Assembly (NCBI RefSeq): GCF_001717465.1
Contig: NZ_CP017074.1
Coordinates: 2,880,873 to 2,944,872, forward strand
Length of the DNA: 64,000 bases
Source: Luteimonas sp. JM171
GTDB taxonomy: Bacteria; Pseudomonadota; Gammaproteobacteria; Xanthomonadales; Xanthomonadaceae
Reading direction: 5' to 3'
This document shows positions 34,150-42,541 of this stretch, piece after piece; position 1 is the stretch's first letter; every line of letters begins with the position of its first letter. A model generated the notes under the pieces. The model was not told where the DNA came from. It did not search any database and saw only the letters and a program-made list of their open reading frames with translations. Both the position numbers and the translations under genes were made by a program.

Positions 34150-34686
34150 TCAGCGCGAGTCAATGTCCTTCAACATCTCATCCGCAATCGCTTCGACCTG
34201 TTTGGACGTCATGGCCGAGAACACACCCTGCCAGGCGGTGGATGAGGTGGCGTACTTCCGCGTGCCGGCCTTCTGCATCTCCGGCACCACGTAGAACTCG
34301 GCGTCGGCATCGATATAGGCGTTTCCGGTCATCACTCCGAATCCATAGCGCGCCCCGGTGGAGAGGTAGCGGTAGTCGTTCACGTCCAGGACTACAAAAG
34401 TGCCCGGCTCATCGAACGAGGCAGGCATTGCATCGAGGTGGACGAAGCTCCGGCCCGCCGCTGAGGCGATCTTCGCCATCGCCGTTCGCCACTCAGCGCG
34501 GAACAGTTCCCAGTCGTCGGACTGATCGTGTCCCCGCCCGGACTTCACCAGCAGGTAGACAGTCGATGTGGCGGATGTGGGTATGGACAATGCCTCCGCG
34601 GGAGCGTTGGGCCGCTTGACCGTAGCGGCACAGCCGACCATCAGCGCGCACGTGACCAGCACGAATGTGCTCAGGACCTTTTTCAT
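34150..34686 (-). CDS. Hypothetical lipoprotein
   Basis: 178 residues from the ATG at 34686. The signal MKKVLSTFVLVTCALMVGC ends in a good lipobox (M-V-G-C). The mature part (STVYLLVKSGRGHDQSDDWELFRAEWRTAMAKIASAAG, FVVLDVNDYRYLSTGARYGFGVMTGNAYIDADAEF) resembles DUF4410-type outer-membrane lipoproteins, a tentative match. It stands alone. Confidence 0.65.
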   Translation of the reverse strand: MKKVLSTFVLVTCALMVGCAATVKRPNAPAEALSIPTSATSTVYLLVKSGRGHDQSDDWELFRAEWRTAMAKIASAAGRSFVHLDAMPASFDEPGTFVVLDVNDYRYLSTGARYGFGVMTGNAYIDADAEFYVVPEMQKAGTRKYATSSTAWQGVFSAMTSKQVEAIADEMLKDIDSR

Positions 34687-34910
34687 TCTCAACCCCCTGT
34701 TGAATAGAGCATCACGCTCCATGTCCGGCAGCCGTCTTGGCGCACCGGGCCTTTTGGGCATGAGTCAAATTACAGACCGCAGGTCTCAAACACTAAGACC
34801 GTTCTGGGGAACTTGAACCCGACCAGCTGCGCTATCCTCCGCACAAGAGGGAAGGGGGCAGGAAGGATGGACTCAACCAGCGGTGAAGTGGCAGTGTCTG
34901 GGGCTGTGTC

Positions 34911-35330
34911 GTGAGCCGGGATCGCGGCGAACCCACCCTCGGCTCGATCGACATGAGCGAGGTCCAATTCCGCCGCCCTCGCGCTGCGAGCGTGCGGACG
35001 GATAATGAGCACCCCTATGCGGGCCTGTGGTGGCGAATTGCTTTGGGCGTGTTTACCGCGATGCTGGCGCACAGCATCGTGACCGGCTTGTACGTTCGTT
35101 GGGAGATCTATACGGGGCTCAAGGCGCTGGGCGCGGCCTTCGAAGACTTGGGGAAGGAAGCTAGGAACGAGATGTCCAGTCCACCCCAAGCGCCCCGGCC
35201 AGCCACCACACGGGCTGCGCCTGCGCGTCCTGCCCTTCGGCCGTTGGCAGCTGACGAACGCTGCGTTGGTGGCAAACGGTTCCGACGAGTTGAGAATGGC
35301 TGGGTGCAGGTCATGGAGGCATGCCGCTGA
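34911..35330 (+). CDS. Single-pass membrane protein, hypothetical
   Basis: 139 residues from a GTG at 34911 (an ATG at 34953 is the alternative). One membrane segment (LWWRIALGVFTAMLAHSIVTGLYV) is followed by an amphipathic helix and a Pro/Ala-rich linker (SSPPQAPRPATTRAAPARPALRP). It ends with CVGGKRFRRVENGWVQVMEAC, a short two-Cys module. Function unknown. Confidence 0.55.
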   Translation: MSRDRGEPTLGSIDMSEVQFRRPRAASVRTDNEHPYAGLWWRIALGVFTAMLAHSIVTGLYVRWEIYTGLKALGAAFEDLGKEARNEMSSPPQAPRPATTRAAPARPALRPLAADERCVGGKRFRRVENGWVQVMEACR

Positions 35331-35438
35331 AGACACGGTCCTTGCCAAACACTTGGTCCTGCATCGGGAATCCTGCGTGTCGCTGGATCTGAGACGAATG
35401 CGTCAGATGCTGAAAGCGTCTCAAACGAGGGGATCCAT

Positions 35439-35648
35439 ATGGCTTTGTATTACGTCAACAACCGTGCGCAGGTCGCGAGTGGTGACCATGAAGTCCACCA
35501 ACACGGGTGCTACTGGCTGTCTTTGGCCGAAAGCGTCACGCCGTTAGGCGACCACCTCACATGCTTCAGCGCCGTGGCCGCCGCCAGACAGATCTACCAA
35601 ACCGCCGATGGTTGCGTACATTGCTCACCCGCCTGCCACCGGGGCTGA
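35439..35648 (+). CDS. Small conserved Cys-containing protein
   Basis: 69 residues from the ATG at 35439, with GAGGGG upstream. The sequence MALYYVNNRAQVASGDHEVHQHGCYWL ... FSAVAAARQIYQTADGCVHCSPACH matches the pattern of a widespread small hypothetical family (YYVN-x-GDHEVH-x-GC ... ADGC-x-x-C-x3-CH). The four cysteines and His suggest a zinc knot. Function unknown. A strong terminator follows directly. Confidence 0.75.
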   Translation: MALYYVNNRAQVASGDHEVHQHGCYWLSLAESVTPLGDHLTCFSAVAAARQIYQTADGCVHCSPACHRG

Positions 35649-35665
35649 CGCGGCGGCTCGCGGCT

Positions 35666-35693
35666 GAGGCGCCCCTCCGGGCGCCTCTTTTTT
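35666..35693 (+). terminator. Rho-independent terminator
   Basis: GAGGCGCCC-CTCC-GGGCGCCTC, a perfect 9-bp stem, then TTTTTT. It ends the small Cys-protein gene and isolates the R-M operon downstream. Confidence 0.9.
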
Positions 35694-35718
35694 AACCTCT
35701 TCCCCCACGGGACATTTA

Positions 35719-35733
35719 AGGACAGAATGTCCC
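35719..35733. promoter_or_regulatory. SsoII-like methylase operator
   Basis: AGGACAGAATGTCCC contains GGACA-GAA-TGTCC, the same half-sites and three-base spacing as the 15-bp operator of the C5 methylase M.SsoII (as I recall it, AGGACAAATTGTCCT). A further GGACA half-site at 35710-35714 lets the outer bases form GGGACATT-N9-AATGTCCC. It lies 20 bases before the methylase ATG. Confidence 0.7.
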
Positions 35734-35753
35734 GGTCTTTCCCGGAGTCATCT

Positions 35754-36989
35754 ATGGACGTCTACGAGCTTCTCGATCGGGCCTTGGCCCAGTTCAGCCC
35801 AAGGGAGGTCGGTCTCGCACTGGGCGTGACCCCCAAAACGATCCGCCGCTGGCAGACCCGGGAAACGGAACCCAAGCCCTACATCGCCGACGCCATCCGC
35901 CAGCGGCTCCTGCCGCTCGGAGAGCCGTCTTCAGAGCCCGGGAAGTTCACCTTCATCGACCTGTTTGCCGGCATCGGCGGCATCCGCAGGCCCTTTGAAA
36001 AGCTGGGTGGCCGTTGCGTGTTCACCAGCGAGTGGGACGAGTACGCGCGCAAGACCTACGTGGCCAATTTCCACGACGGCCCGGACCATGTCTTCGCCGG
36101 GGACATTACCCGGATCCATGAAGAGGACGTGCCGGATCATGATGTCCTACTGGGAGGCTTCCCCTGTCAGCCCTTCTCCATTGCCGGTGTATCCAAGAAG
36201 AACGCGCTTGGCCGGCCTCATGGCTTCGCCGACAAGACACAGGGAACCCTGTTTTTTGACGTGGCCCGCATCATCAACGCGAAGCGGCCCAAGGCCTTCC
36301 TGCTTGAGAACGTCAAGAATCTTCTTGGCCATGACAAGGGACGCACGTTCTCCACAATCATCGATGTTCTGACCAATGAATTGGGCTACCAGGTCTTCCA
36401 CCGGGTGATCAACGGCAAGCACTTCGTGCCGCAGCATCGCGAGCGCGTAATCATCGTGGGCTTCCGCGATCCGGTGGATTTTTCCTGGGACAACCTGTCC
36501 CTGCCCTCCTTCGACGAAGGTCCGAAGATGGCAAGCGTCCTCCACCGGGAAGGCGACGACGATCCCGACAATGGTCGCTACACCGATGGCCCGGGTGGAA
36601 ATGCCAGCGACAAGTACACGCTGTCAGACAAGCTCTGGAGCTATCTGCAGGACTACGCTGCCAAGCATCGGGAAAAAGGCAATGGCTTCGGCTTCGGGCT
36701 GGTGACGCCGGAAGATACGGCACGGACACTGTCGGCCCGGTATTACAAAGATGGATCCGAGATCCTTGTGAGCCAGGGGCCGGACAAAAATCCCCGTCGC
36801 CTGACTCCTCGCGAGTGCGCCCGATTGATGGGGTTCGATGATGACTTCCGCATTCCGGTCTCTGACACCCGCGCCTACCAGCAGTTCGGAAACTCGGTGG
36901 TCGTTCCGGTGATCGCAGAAGTGGCTCGCCTGATGGCTCCTTACCTGTTGCAGGAGCAGGCGGATACACGGCGTCGCAAGGCCGCCTGA
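35754..36989 (+). CDS. dcm: DNA cytosine-5 methyltransferase with N-terminal HTH (Dcm/M.SsoII type)
   Basis: 411 residues from the ATG at 35754 (GGAG upstream); an earlier ATG at 35727 lies inside the operator and is less likely. Residues 1-60 form a helix-turn-helix (FSPREVGLALGVTPKTIRRWQ), known in M.SsoII and M.EcoRII to act as an autorepressor. The methylase has motif I FIDLFAGIGGIRRPFE, motif IV GGFPCQPFSIAG with the catalytic Cys, motif VI FLLENVKNL, motif VIII QHRERVIIVGF, and motifs IX/X RRLTPRECARLMGF ... YQQFGNSVVVPV. Given the EcoRII-type partner nuclease, CC(W/N)GG-like specificity is likely but inferred. Its stop overlaps the vsr start by one base. Confidence 0.95.
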   Translation: MDVYELLDRALAQFSPREVGLALGVTPKTIRRWQTRETEPKPYIADAIRQRLLPLGEPSSEPGKFTFIDLFAGIGGIRRPFEKLGGRCVFTSEWDEYARKTYVANFHDGPDHVFAGDITRIHEEDVPDHDVLLGGFPCQPFSIAGVSKKNALGRPHGFADKTQGTLFFDVARIINAKRPKAFLLENVKNLLGHDKGRTFSTIIDVLTNELGYQVFHRVINGKHFVPQHRERVIIVGFRDPVDFSWDNLSLPSFDEGPKMASVLHREGDDDPDNGRYTDGPGGNASDKYTLSDKLWSYLQDYAAKHREKGNGFGFGLVTPEDTARTLSARYYKDGSEILVSQGPDKNPRRLTPRECARLMGFDDDFRIPVSDTRAYQQFGNSVVVPVIAEVARLMAPYLLQEQADTRRRKAA

Positions 36990-37423
36990 TGGCAGATATC
37001 ATCAGCCCGGAGCAACGCTCCGCGTTGATGTCGCGGATCCGGGGTAAGAACACTGGGATTGAGCTCGAAGTCCGGAAAGGACTCCATGCACTTGGCTTCC
37101 GCTACCGTCTGGGCGGGGCCGGCCTTCCCGGGAGGCCGGACATCGTGCTTCCGAGGCATCGCACAGTGGTGTTCGTTCACGGATGCTTCTGGCATCTGCA
37201 TGACTGCCATCTGTTCAGATGGCCCAAGTCGCGACCCGAGTTCTGGAAAAAGAAGATCATTGCCAATCAGGAGCGTGACCGGAGATCGGTGGGAAAGCTG
37301 AAAGACCAGGGATGGAAAGTTGAAACTGTATGGGAGTGTGAACTGAGGGGTCACCCACCTGCTCAAAGAGCTGAGGTCATCCTGGCCTTGGCGGAACGCA
37401 TTCGGAAGAGGGGATTCGGATGA
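36989..37423 (+). CDS. vsr: Very short patch repair endonuclease
   Basis: 144 residues, normal for Vsr. It has SRIRGKNTGIELEVRKGLHALGFRYR, the metal site GRPDIVLP (Asp), and the zinc/active-site motif FVHGCFWHLHDCHLF. Vsr nicks next to T:G mismatches arising from deamination of 5-methylcytosine at the methylase's sites, protecting them from mutation. Translationally coupled to dcm and to the nuclease gene (ATGA overlap). Confidence 0.96.
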   Translation: MADIISPEQRSALMSRIRGKNTGIELEVRKGLHALGFRYRLGGAGLPGRPDIVLPRHRTVVFVHGCFWHLHDCHLFRWPKSRPEFWKKKIIANQERDRRSVGKLKDQGWKVETVWECELRGHPPAQRAEVILALAERIRKRGFG

Positions 37424-38796
37424 CGGAACAAAGGACGCTTGAGTTGACGGAAGGAAGCCGTATCGCCGAAGAGGCCGCAGACGGCACTCCGCTCTGGTGG
37501 AAGATCCAGGCACTCGTGGAAGAAAGCGAGCAGCTGCTGGTAAAAAAGCTTGCCCGCAACGACACCTCGTGGGCAGACGATCTCCGTAAACACCAGGCCG
37601 GCTTCTATATTCCCGCCGCGATCCGGGAATCCGGGTTCTTCCCCCTTCTGGAAGCGACCAATCCCGCGAAGCCACACATCTTCGTCGCGGAACTGCAGGT
37701 TCTTTGGCCGCAGACTGGGGAGTCCACCTCCTCGAACATGCGCCATTACAGCAACAAGGGGCCCGAGACCCATTTCACCCGGCTCCCCAAAGCGCTGTTC
37801 CAAGACCTCACGCCCGCCTCCCTGCTGCTGGCTGGGCGGTTCTCACGGCCAGTCGGGGGATGTGGCTGGTGGATCGTGATCCTCGATTCGGCTGGTGAAG
37901 AAGCCGAGCTCCTGGAAACAATGCTGGACCTTCCCGTCGACTTCCATCACGGCATCTTCTCCGCGCAGGACTTCAGGAGCGCACAGCGGGCTGAACAGGA
38001 TGAACTTGAAGAGCTGATCGAAGAATTCCGCGAAGCAATCCGCACTGGCACCCTCGCGGACGTCGTAGCGCGCTACGCCACCATTCCCGACCCGGCGACA
38101 ATTGCCCAGCAGGCCCGCGAACAATGGCTGCTGGATGAGGGGCTCCCATCGTTTGACCCTTGGCAGATCGCTGCTCCCGGCGATGCGATCATGAAGATAA
38201 GCCGCGAGATCGAATACCGGCTGTACCGCGGTCATGAGCTCAGGCGCCGTGCCGCCGAACTGCTGTCCATCCTGTCGGGTGACTTGGATCTTCCTTCCGC
38301 GGTGGTGCGGCGTTACCCGGACATCGATGCGGTGCTGCTCAGTGCCAGCCAGCAACGGAAGACCCGCGCGGGCCGCTCGTTCGAGCACCATATCGCCGCC
38401 GCGCTGGACGCCGGCAACATCCGGTTCCAGGAACAGGCAGTGACGGGTGGCCGCCGCCCCGACTTCGTGTTGCCGGATCTGCGCACCCTGCGCAGTAGAA
38501 CTCGCGCCCATGAGGATGCCTTGGTGCTCGCCGCCAAGACGACCCTGCGGGAACGGTGGAAGCAGGTGGCGAGCGAACGGCTGAACTGTGACGTTTACCT
38601 GGCCACAGTCGACGACCGTGTGGCCCCGACATCCATCGCGGAAATGGCTAATGCTGGAATCCAGCTGGTGGTGCCGGAATCCCTGAAGGAAAGTGGCGAG
38701 GCCTACTACAAGGACCAGCCCAACGTGCTCTCATTCGGGGAGTTTTTTGACGGGGCAGTCCGCACCCGCCGCCCTGCGCTACTCAGGGAGCCATAG
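37420..38796 (+). CDS. Type II restriction endonuclease, EcoRII C-terminal type
   Basis: 458 residues. The C-terminal ~160 residues carry the EcoRII-C fold: KTRAGRSFEHHIAAALDAGNIRFQEQ, GGRRPDFVLPD, LVLAAKTTLRERWKQVASE (catalytic Lys and Arg) and IQLVVPESLKE. The N-terminal ~280 residues correspond to an effector/DNA-binding region of another kind than EcoRII-N (FIPAAIRESGFFPLLEATNPAKPHIFVAEL); it may bind DNA or allosterically control cleavage. It overlaps vsr by four bases, making the R-M operon dcm-vsr-R. Confidence 0.92.
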   Translation: MTEQRTLELTEGSRIAEEAADGTPLWWKIQALVEESEQLLVKKLARNDTSWADDLRKHQAGFYIPAAIRESGFFPLLEATNPAKPHIFVAELQVLWPQTGESTSSNMRHYSNKGPETHFTRLPKALFQDLTPASLLLAGRFSRPVGGCGWWIVILDSAGEEAELLETMLDLPVDFHHGIFSAQDFRSAQRAEQDELEELIEEFREAIRTGTLADVVARYATIPDPATIAQQAREQWLLDEGLPSFDPWQIAAPGDAIMKISREIEYRLYRGHELRRRAAELLSILSGDLDLPSAVVRRYPDIDAVLLSASQQRKTRAGRSFEHHIAAALDAGNIRFQEQAVTGGRRPDFVLPDLRTLRSRTRAHEDALVLAAKTTLRERWKQVASERLNCDVYLATVDDRVAPTSIAEMANAGIQLVVPESLKESGEAYYKDQPNVLSFGEFFDGAVRTRRPALLREP

Positions 38797-38828
38797 CGCC
38801 GAAACGGATCAAGGAACAGGGGATATCA

Positions 38829-40739
38829 ATGACAAACGACTGGCAATTCCTCCCCAATCTGGCGGACGAGGAAGATGGACTTGGCCATCCTGGGATCGAA
38901 ACCTTCACGAGCGCGCCTTTCAGCGGAATCGCCAGGGAGAGCGCTCAGAACAGCCTTGATGCGGCACTGAGGAATGCGGATGGCAATCCACAGCCGATAC
39001 GTGTGGCGTTCCGGAGAATTTCCGTCGGCCGGGAGGAAATCCCCGGAATCGACTCGCTCACGGCAACGCTGGACGCGTGCCTCGGGCGCTCCCGTCGACG
39101 CGGGCTGAAGAAGGACATCGAGTTTTTCGAGCAGGCCTGCAGGGTGGTTCAACAACCCAAGGTCAATGTTCTTCTGGTCGAGGATTACGGCACGGTCGGG
39201 CTGAGAGGCCCCACCAAACAGGGAAAACCTTTCCACGCGCTGGTCAAAGCCACGGGCATCAGCCAGAAGGAGTTCACGGATGCCGGCGGCTCGTTCGGGA
39301 TCGGCAAATTCGCGGTTTTCGCCGTGTCTCACCTGCGCACGGTCTTCTACGCCACCCTCTATCAAAGCGATTCAGAGCTTGCGTTCCTGTGCCAGGGCAA
39401 GAGCGTGCTGGTGTCACATGAGGCTGGCGATGGAACCTCCTGCCGTGGATTCGGCTACTGGGGTCGGGCCGGCTACCAAGCACTGGAAAACAGTTCCGGA
39501 CTGCCGGACTGGCTCCAGCGTACTGACGTGGGAACCACAGTGGCATCAGTCGGACTCCGAGAAGAAGAAGACTGGGAGTGGCGGATGGTGGTAACCCTGC
39601 TCCGCAACTTTTTTGCGGCCGTGAGGGATGGGAAGGTCTCTTTCACTGTTGACACGGGCAGCCGGGATCCGATTGAGATCAACAGTGCAACGTTGGATGC
39701 TCTTTTCGAACACCCGGCCGTGAAAAAGGCGGCCGAGGCAGCAGGGAACCTGGACGAACTCGAATTTGCCGTGGCCATGGACCGGGCGCGAACATCGCCC
39801 GATGCGGTGCTCCACCGTGAAACCTTCGAGCCAGTCGGAACGTTTGTGCTACGCATCCTCCAGGAGACGGATCTGCCCCGCAGAGTCGGAATCCTGCGGA
39901 ATGGAATGTATCTCACAGACAACCTGAAGCACTTCAAAAGCAAGCTCATGAGATTCCGTCTTTGCGGGGATTTTGTAGCCGTTCTCGAGCCGGAAGATGT
40001 CGCTACAAGCGCAGTCGTCCGGGACCTTGAGAACCCTCGCCATGACGAACTGTCCGCTGAGCGGATCGAAGATCCCGCCAGACGGAGGCGGGTCAAGGCG
40101 GCAATGAACAAGTTGAGCGAATGGGTACGTGACGCTATCCGGGAGCTTGCATTCACCCCCCCTGAAGAAGAAGTCTTGGTGGATGAGCTGAACCCTTTCT
40201 TCAGTGCACCTGACAACCCGGACCGCATCCCCGATCCCGCAAACGAGGAGAAGGACCCCGAGCGCATCCGTATCAAACCCCGGATTGCCGAGCCCCGTCG
40301 CCCGGTTGGAGAGGGGCCGGAAGGTGAGAGCGGATCGGCCGGCGGTCGGAAAAAGAAGGGCAGCGACGCTGGCAGAACCACCGGCGACCGGCCGGGCCGC
40401 GGACGGGGAGCAGCCGGTGGAAGGGGCGGCCGTTCAATACCGATAAGACACCTGCGTACCTGGATACCTGAACACCGCAGTCCCCACTTCCGGACTATCA
40501 ACCTCGAGCCGGAAGGATCGGGCATGGCACGTCTTGAGATCATTGCCGTGGGCGCAACCGGAGACGCGCCAATTGAACTCGTAACCCTCAATGGTCACCG
40601 CTGTGCCCGTACCCCTTCTATTGAACTGCGTGAAGGTGATCGGAAATCGTTGCTCCTGGAGTTCAGCGAGGCATATCCGGGTCCGCTGCGGATCGTCCTT
40701 TCCCGTGTCGAGGAGGCCGCCCATGCTGATCAGGCCTGA
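38829..40739 (+). CDS. GHKL-type (Hsp90/MutL/MORC-like) ATPase
   Basis: 636 residues. The N-terminal third has a GHKL ATPase: motif N in FSGIARESAQNSLDAA (Glu and Asn), the second motif in LLVEDYGTVGLRGP (D-x-G), and a glycine-rich lid GGSFGIGKFAVFAVSHL. The middle is unrecognised. A basic Gly/Arg/Pro linker (about 500-560: GRKKKGSDAGRTTGDRPGRG) leads to a C-terminal beta domain. GHKL ATPases of this sort are linked to R-M and Vsr operons in published surveys (MORC/MutL-like families). It starts 32 bases after the restriction gene and overlaps the next gene. Confidence 0.82.
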   Translation: MTNDWQFLPNLADEEDGLGHPGIETFTSAPFSGIARESAQNSLDAALRNADGNPQPIRVAFRRISVGREEIPGIDSLTATLDACLGRSRRRGLKKDIEFFEQACRVVQQPKVNVLLVEDYGTVGLRGPTKQGKPFHALVKATGISQKEFTDAGGSFGIGKFAVFAVSHLRTVFYATLYQSDSELAFLCQGKSVLVSHEAGDGTSCRGFGYWGRAGYQALENSSGLPDWLQRTDVGTTVASVGLREEEDWEWRMVVTLLRNFFAAVRDGKVSFTVDTGSRDPIEINSATLDALFEHPAVKKAAEAAGNLDELEFAVAMDRARTSPDAVLHRETFEPVGTFVLRILQETDLPRRVGILRNGMYLTDNLKHFKSKLMRFRLCGDFVAVLEPEDVATSAVVRDLENPRHDELSAERIEDPARRRRVKAAMNKLSEWVRDAIRELAFTPPEEEVLVDELNPFFSAPDNPDRIPDPANEEKDPERIRIKPRIAEPRRPVGEGPEGESGSAGGRKKKGSDAGRTTGDRPGRGRGAAGGRGGRSIPIRHLRTWIPEHRSPHFRTINLEPEGSGMARLEIIAVGATGDAPIELVTLNGHRCARTPSIELREGDRKSLLLEFSEAYPGPLRIVLSRVEEAAHADQA

Positions 40740-41550
40740 AACCGCGTTCCCCCACCCTGTCCTCTCCATCTACACCGGGGACTACCGTAATGGACACTTC
40801 GATCTCGAACTCGAGATTGAAGAAGTGCCATCCGCAGGCAAAGTCTCCATCACTGGACGCGCGTTACTGGATGATGCCCATAACAGAGCGCTGGTCGAGT
40901 CGGGGCAGGCCATGTTCGGCGTTGCCTGCGAGTGCCTGGGAACGTTCTTCATGGACTTCCGTCCGGTTCCGCTTGACGGCTTCACGCTCGAATTCCCGGA
41001 CGGTGAGCTGCGCGGCAAGGTCGATCTGCAGGGGCTGATTGCGGCGACGGCCGAAGGCATCACGCTTGGATCGCCGGTCATCGACCCCGCCTTTCCCCCG
41101 CATACGCGCCGCGTCGACGCGGGAACACCGATCGCAGCAACTCCAATTCATTCCTTTGAAGCAGGACTGGACAAGCTGGCCTCCATGGAAGCCATCTTCA
41201 GCCTGTCGTCAAGCGATCAGATCGAACCGGGACAGTTCGCAGTAGACCTCGACAGCGAACGGAAACGGATCGTTGTCTCAGCTGACCTGTATCCGGGTAT
41301 TACGAGTATCCGGGGCTCGGGCAGCACCAAAGACATTCTGCACGCTGCCCTGTACCTCCCGACACTCATTTCCGTACTCGAAGCGATGCGGGCTGGCGAC
41401 CACGAGGACCGTCGCTGGCACAGCATCGTCAGCGCCCGGTGTCGGGCCCAAGGTATCGACATCAACAACAAAGACCTCGTCCAGGCCGCACAGACGTTGC
41501 TTGGAAATCCACTGACTTCACTGGTAAGGGCACTGGAGAAGGAGCCATGA
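40723..41550 (+). CDS. Unknown protein of the ATPase module
   Basis: 275 residues from the ATG at 40723 (GAGGAGG upstream), overlapping the ATPase gene by 17 bases. The first ~115 residues look like a beta domain (FDLELEIEEVPSAGKVSITGRALLDD). The C-terminal half has LYPGITSIRGSGSTKDILHAALYLPTLISVLEAMRAG, like a helical repeat or protease-associated region. I recognise no family. Coupling to the ATPase on one side and the next gene (ATGA overlap) on the other indicates a complex. Confidence 0.7.
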   Translation: MLIRPETAFPHPVLSIYTGDYRNGHFDLELEIEEVPSAGKVSITGRALLDDAHNRALVESGQAMFGVACECLGTFFMDFRPVPLDGFTLEFPDGELRGKVDLQGLIAATAEGITLGSPVIDPAFPPHTRRVDAGTPIAATPIHSFEAGLDKLASMEAIFSLSSSDQIEPGQFAVDLDSERKRIVVSADLYPGITSIRGSGSTKDILHAALYLPTLISVLEAMRAGDHEDRRWHSIVSARCRAQGIDINNKDLVQAAQTLLGNPLTSLVRALEKEP

Positions 41551-42305
41551 AGCAGCTCTATTTCGTTGGCCAGCAGACCGCCGACTTTCTGACTGACCAC
41601 ATCGAAGAGCAGCTTGACCGCTATGTCGGAGGCGACTTTCTCGATCTGGAGGAAAAGGGCGACTGGCGCATTCCGCTATCGATCCGTGCCGACCTGGATG
41701 CTCTTGCGCAGCTCGACCCGTCTGGCACACCCGAAGCCGAAGTCGCCAACTCCCGGACTGTTGGCAACGCCTTTTCGCACCTGACACCATCTCTGGCACG
41801 TGAGAACCGGATCTGGATCCGCCTCAGTCATGTGGAGGCACTCGAGTACAGTCGCCACCGGTGGCTCGCCGTCCGTCCGGAACACCTTGCGCGCAACGTC
41901 CGCCTGCATTTTTTTGCACCAACCTGGAATGCCTGTAGAGACGACCATGCGATTTCCCGCCTCTGGTGGAACTGGCGGATCGCCACGCTGCTGATGCCGG
42001 AAGAACCAGAAGCAGCGTTGGCCGTCATTCTCGAGCGTGCCGACATACGTCTGAACTTCATCGAGCGCACCAGGGCTGCCGCACGCCGCCCCCTTGCGCG
42101 GGCGATGCTCCGGGCACTCATCGACAACCCCAAAGTCCGTCAAAGCGAACGCGCTTTCCGTGAATTCATGAAGGCGATCAACTTCAACGCGGCCGGCCAG
42201 ACATTTGAGGCGTTGCGACCAGATCAGTTCGCGAGACTGATTGACTCCTGTCTAGACAAGGCTGAAAGCACGGCCGCCGAGGCAACGGAAACCGCGCATA
42301 CCTGA
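41547..42305 (+). CDS. DUF6339-like protein of the ATPase module
   Basis: 252 residues from the ATG at 41547 (GGAGAAGGAG upstream; ATGA overlap). It has LYFVGQQTADFLTDHIEEQLDRY at the N-terminus and a central WIRLSHVEALEYSRHRW ... DDHAISRLWWNWRIATLLM, a pattern I associate with DUF6339, seen beside Vsr/methylase/GHKL/Z1 defence genes. This family link is from memory and tentative. It closes the six-gene operon that starts with dcm. Confidence 0.65.
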   Translation: MKQLYFVGQQTADFLTDHIEEQLDRYVGGDFLDLEEKGDWRIPLSIRADLDALAQLDPSGTPEAEVANSRTVGNAFSHLTPSLARENRIWIRLSHVEALEYSRHRWLAVRPEHLARNVRLHFFAPTWNACRDDHAISRLWWNWRIATLLMPEEPEAALAVILERADIRLNFIERTRAAARRPLARAMLRALIDNPKVRQSERAFREFMKAINFNAAGQTFEALRPDQFARLIDSCLDKAESTAAEATETAHT

Positions 42306-42541
42306 ATTTGTAATGAGCGTAATGATCCACTGGGAGCAATGGGTTCCTCGCATCGCTCGAAAGCCCGTAGCCCGCAATGCGCGTGATCAGCGACTGGACC
42401 TGGTTCTATCACTTCCGGCGCACACACCAGGCGCCAAGCATAAATATACCCTACGAGGCTCTATGGCGAGCGGCCTGACCTGAGCAGTGACACTTGGGTA
42501 ATTAAACTCAATCGCTCTTGCTCACGGCCGCGGTGCACACC

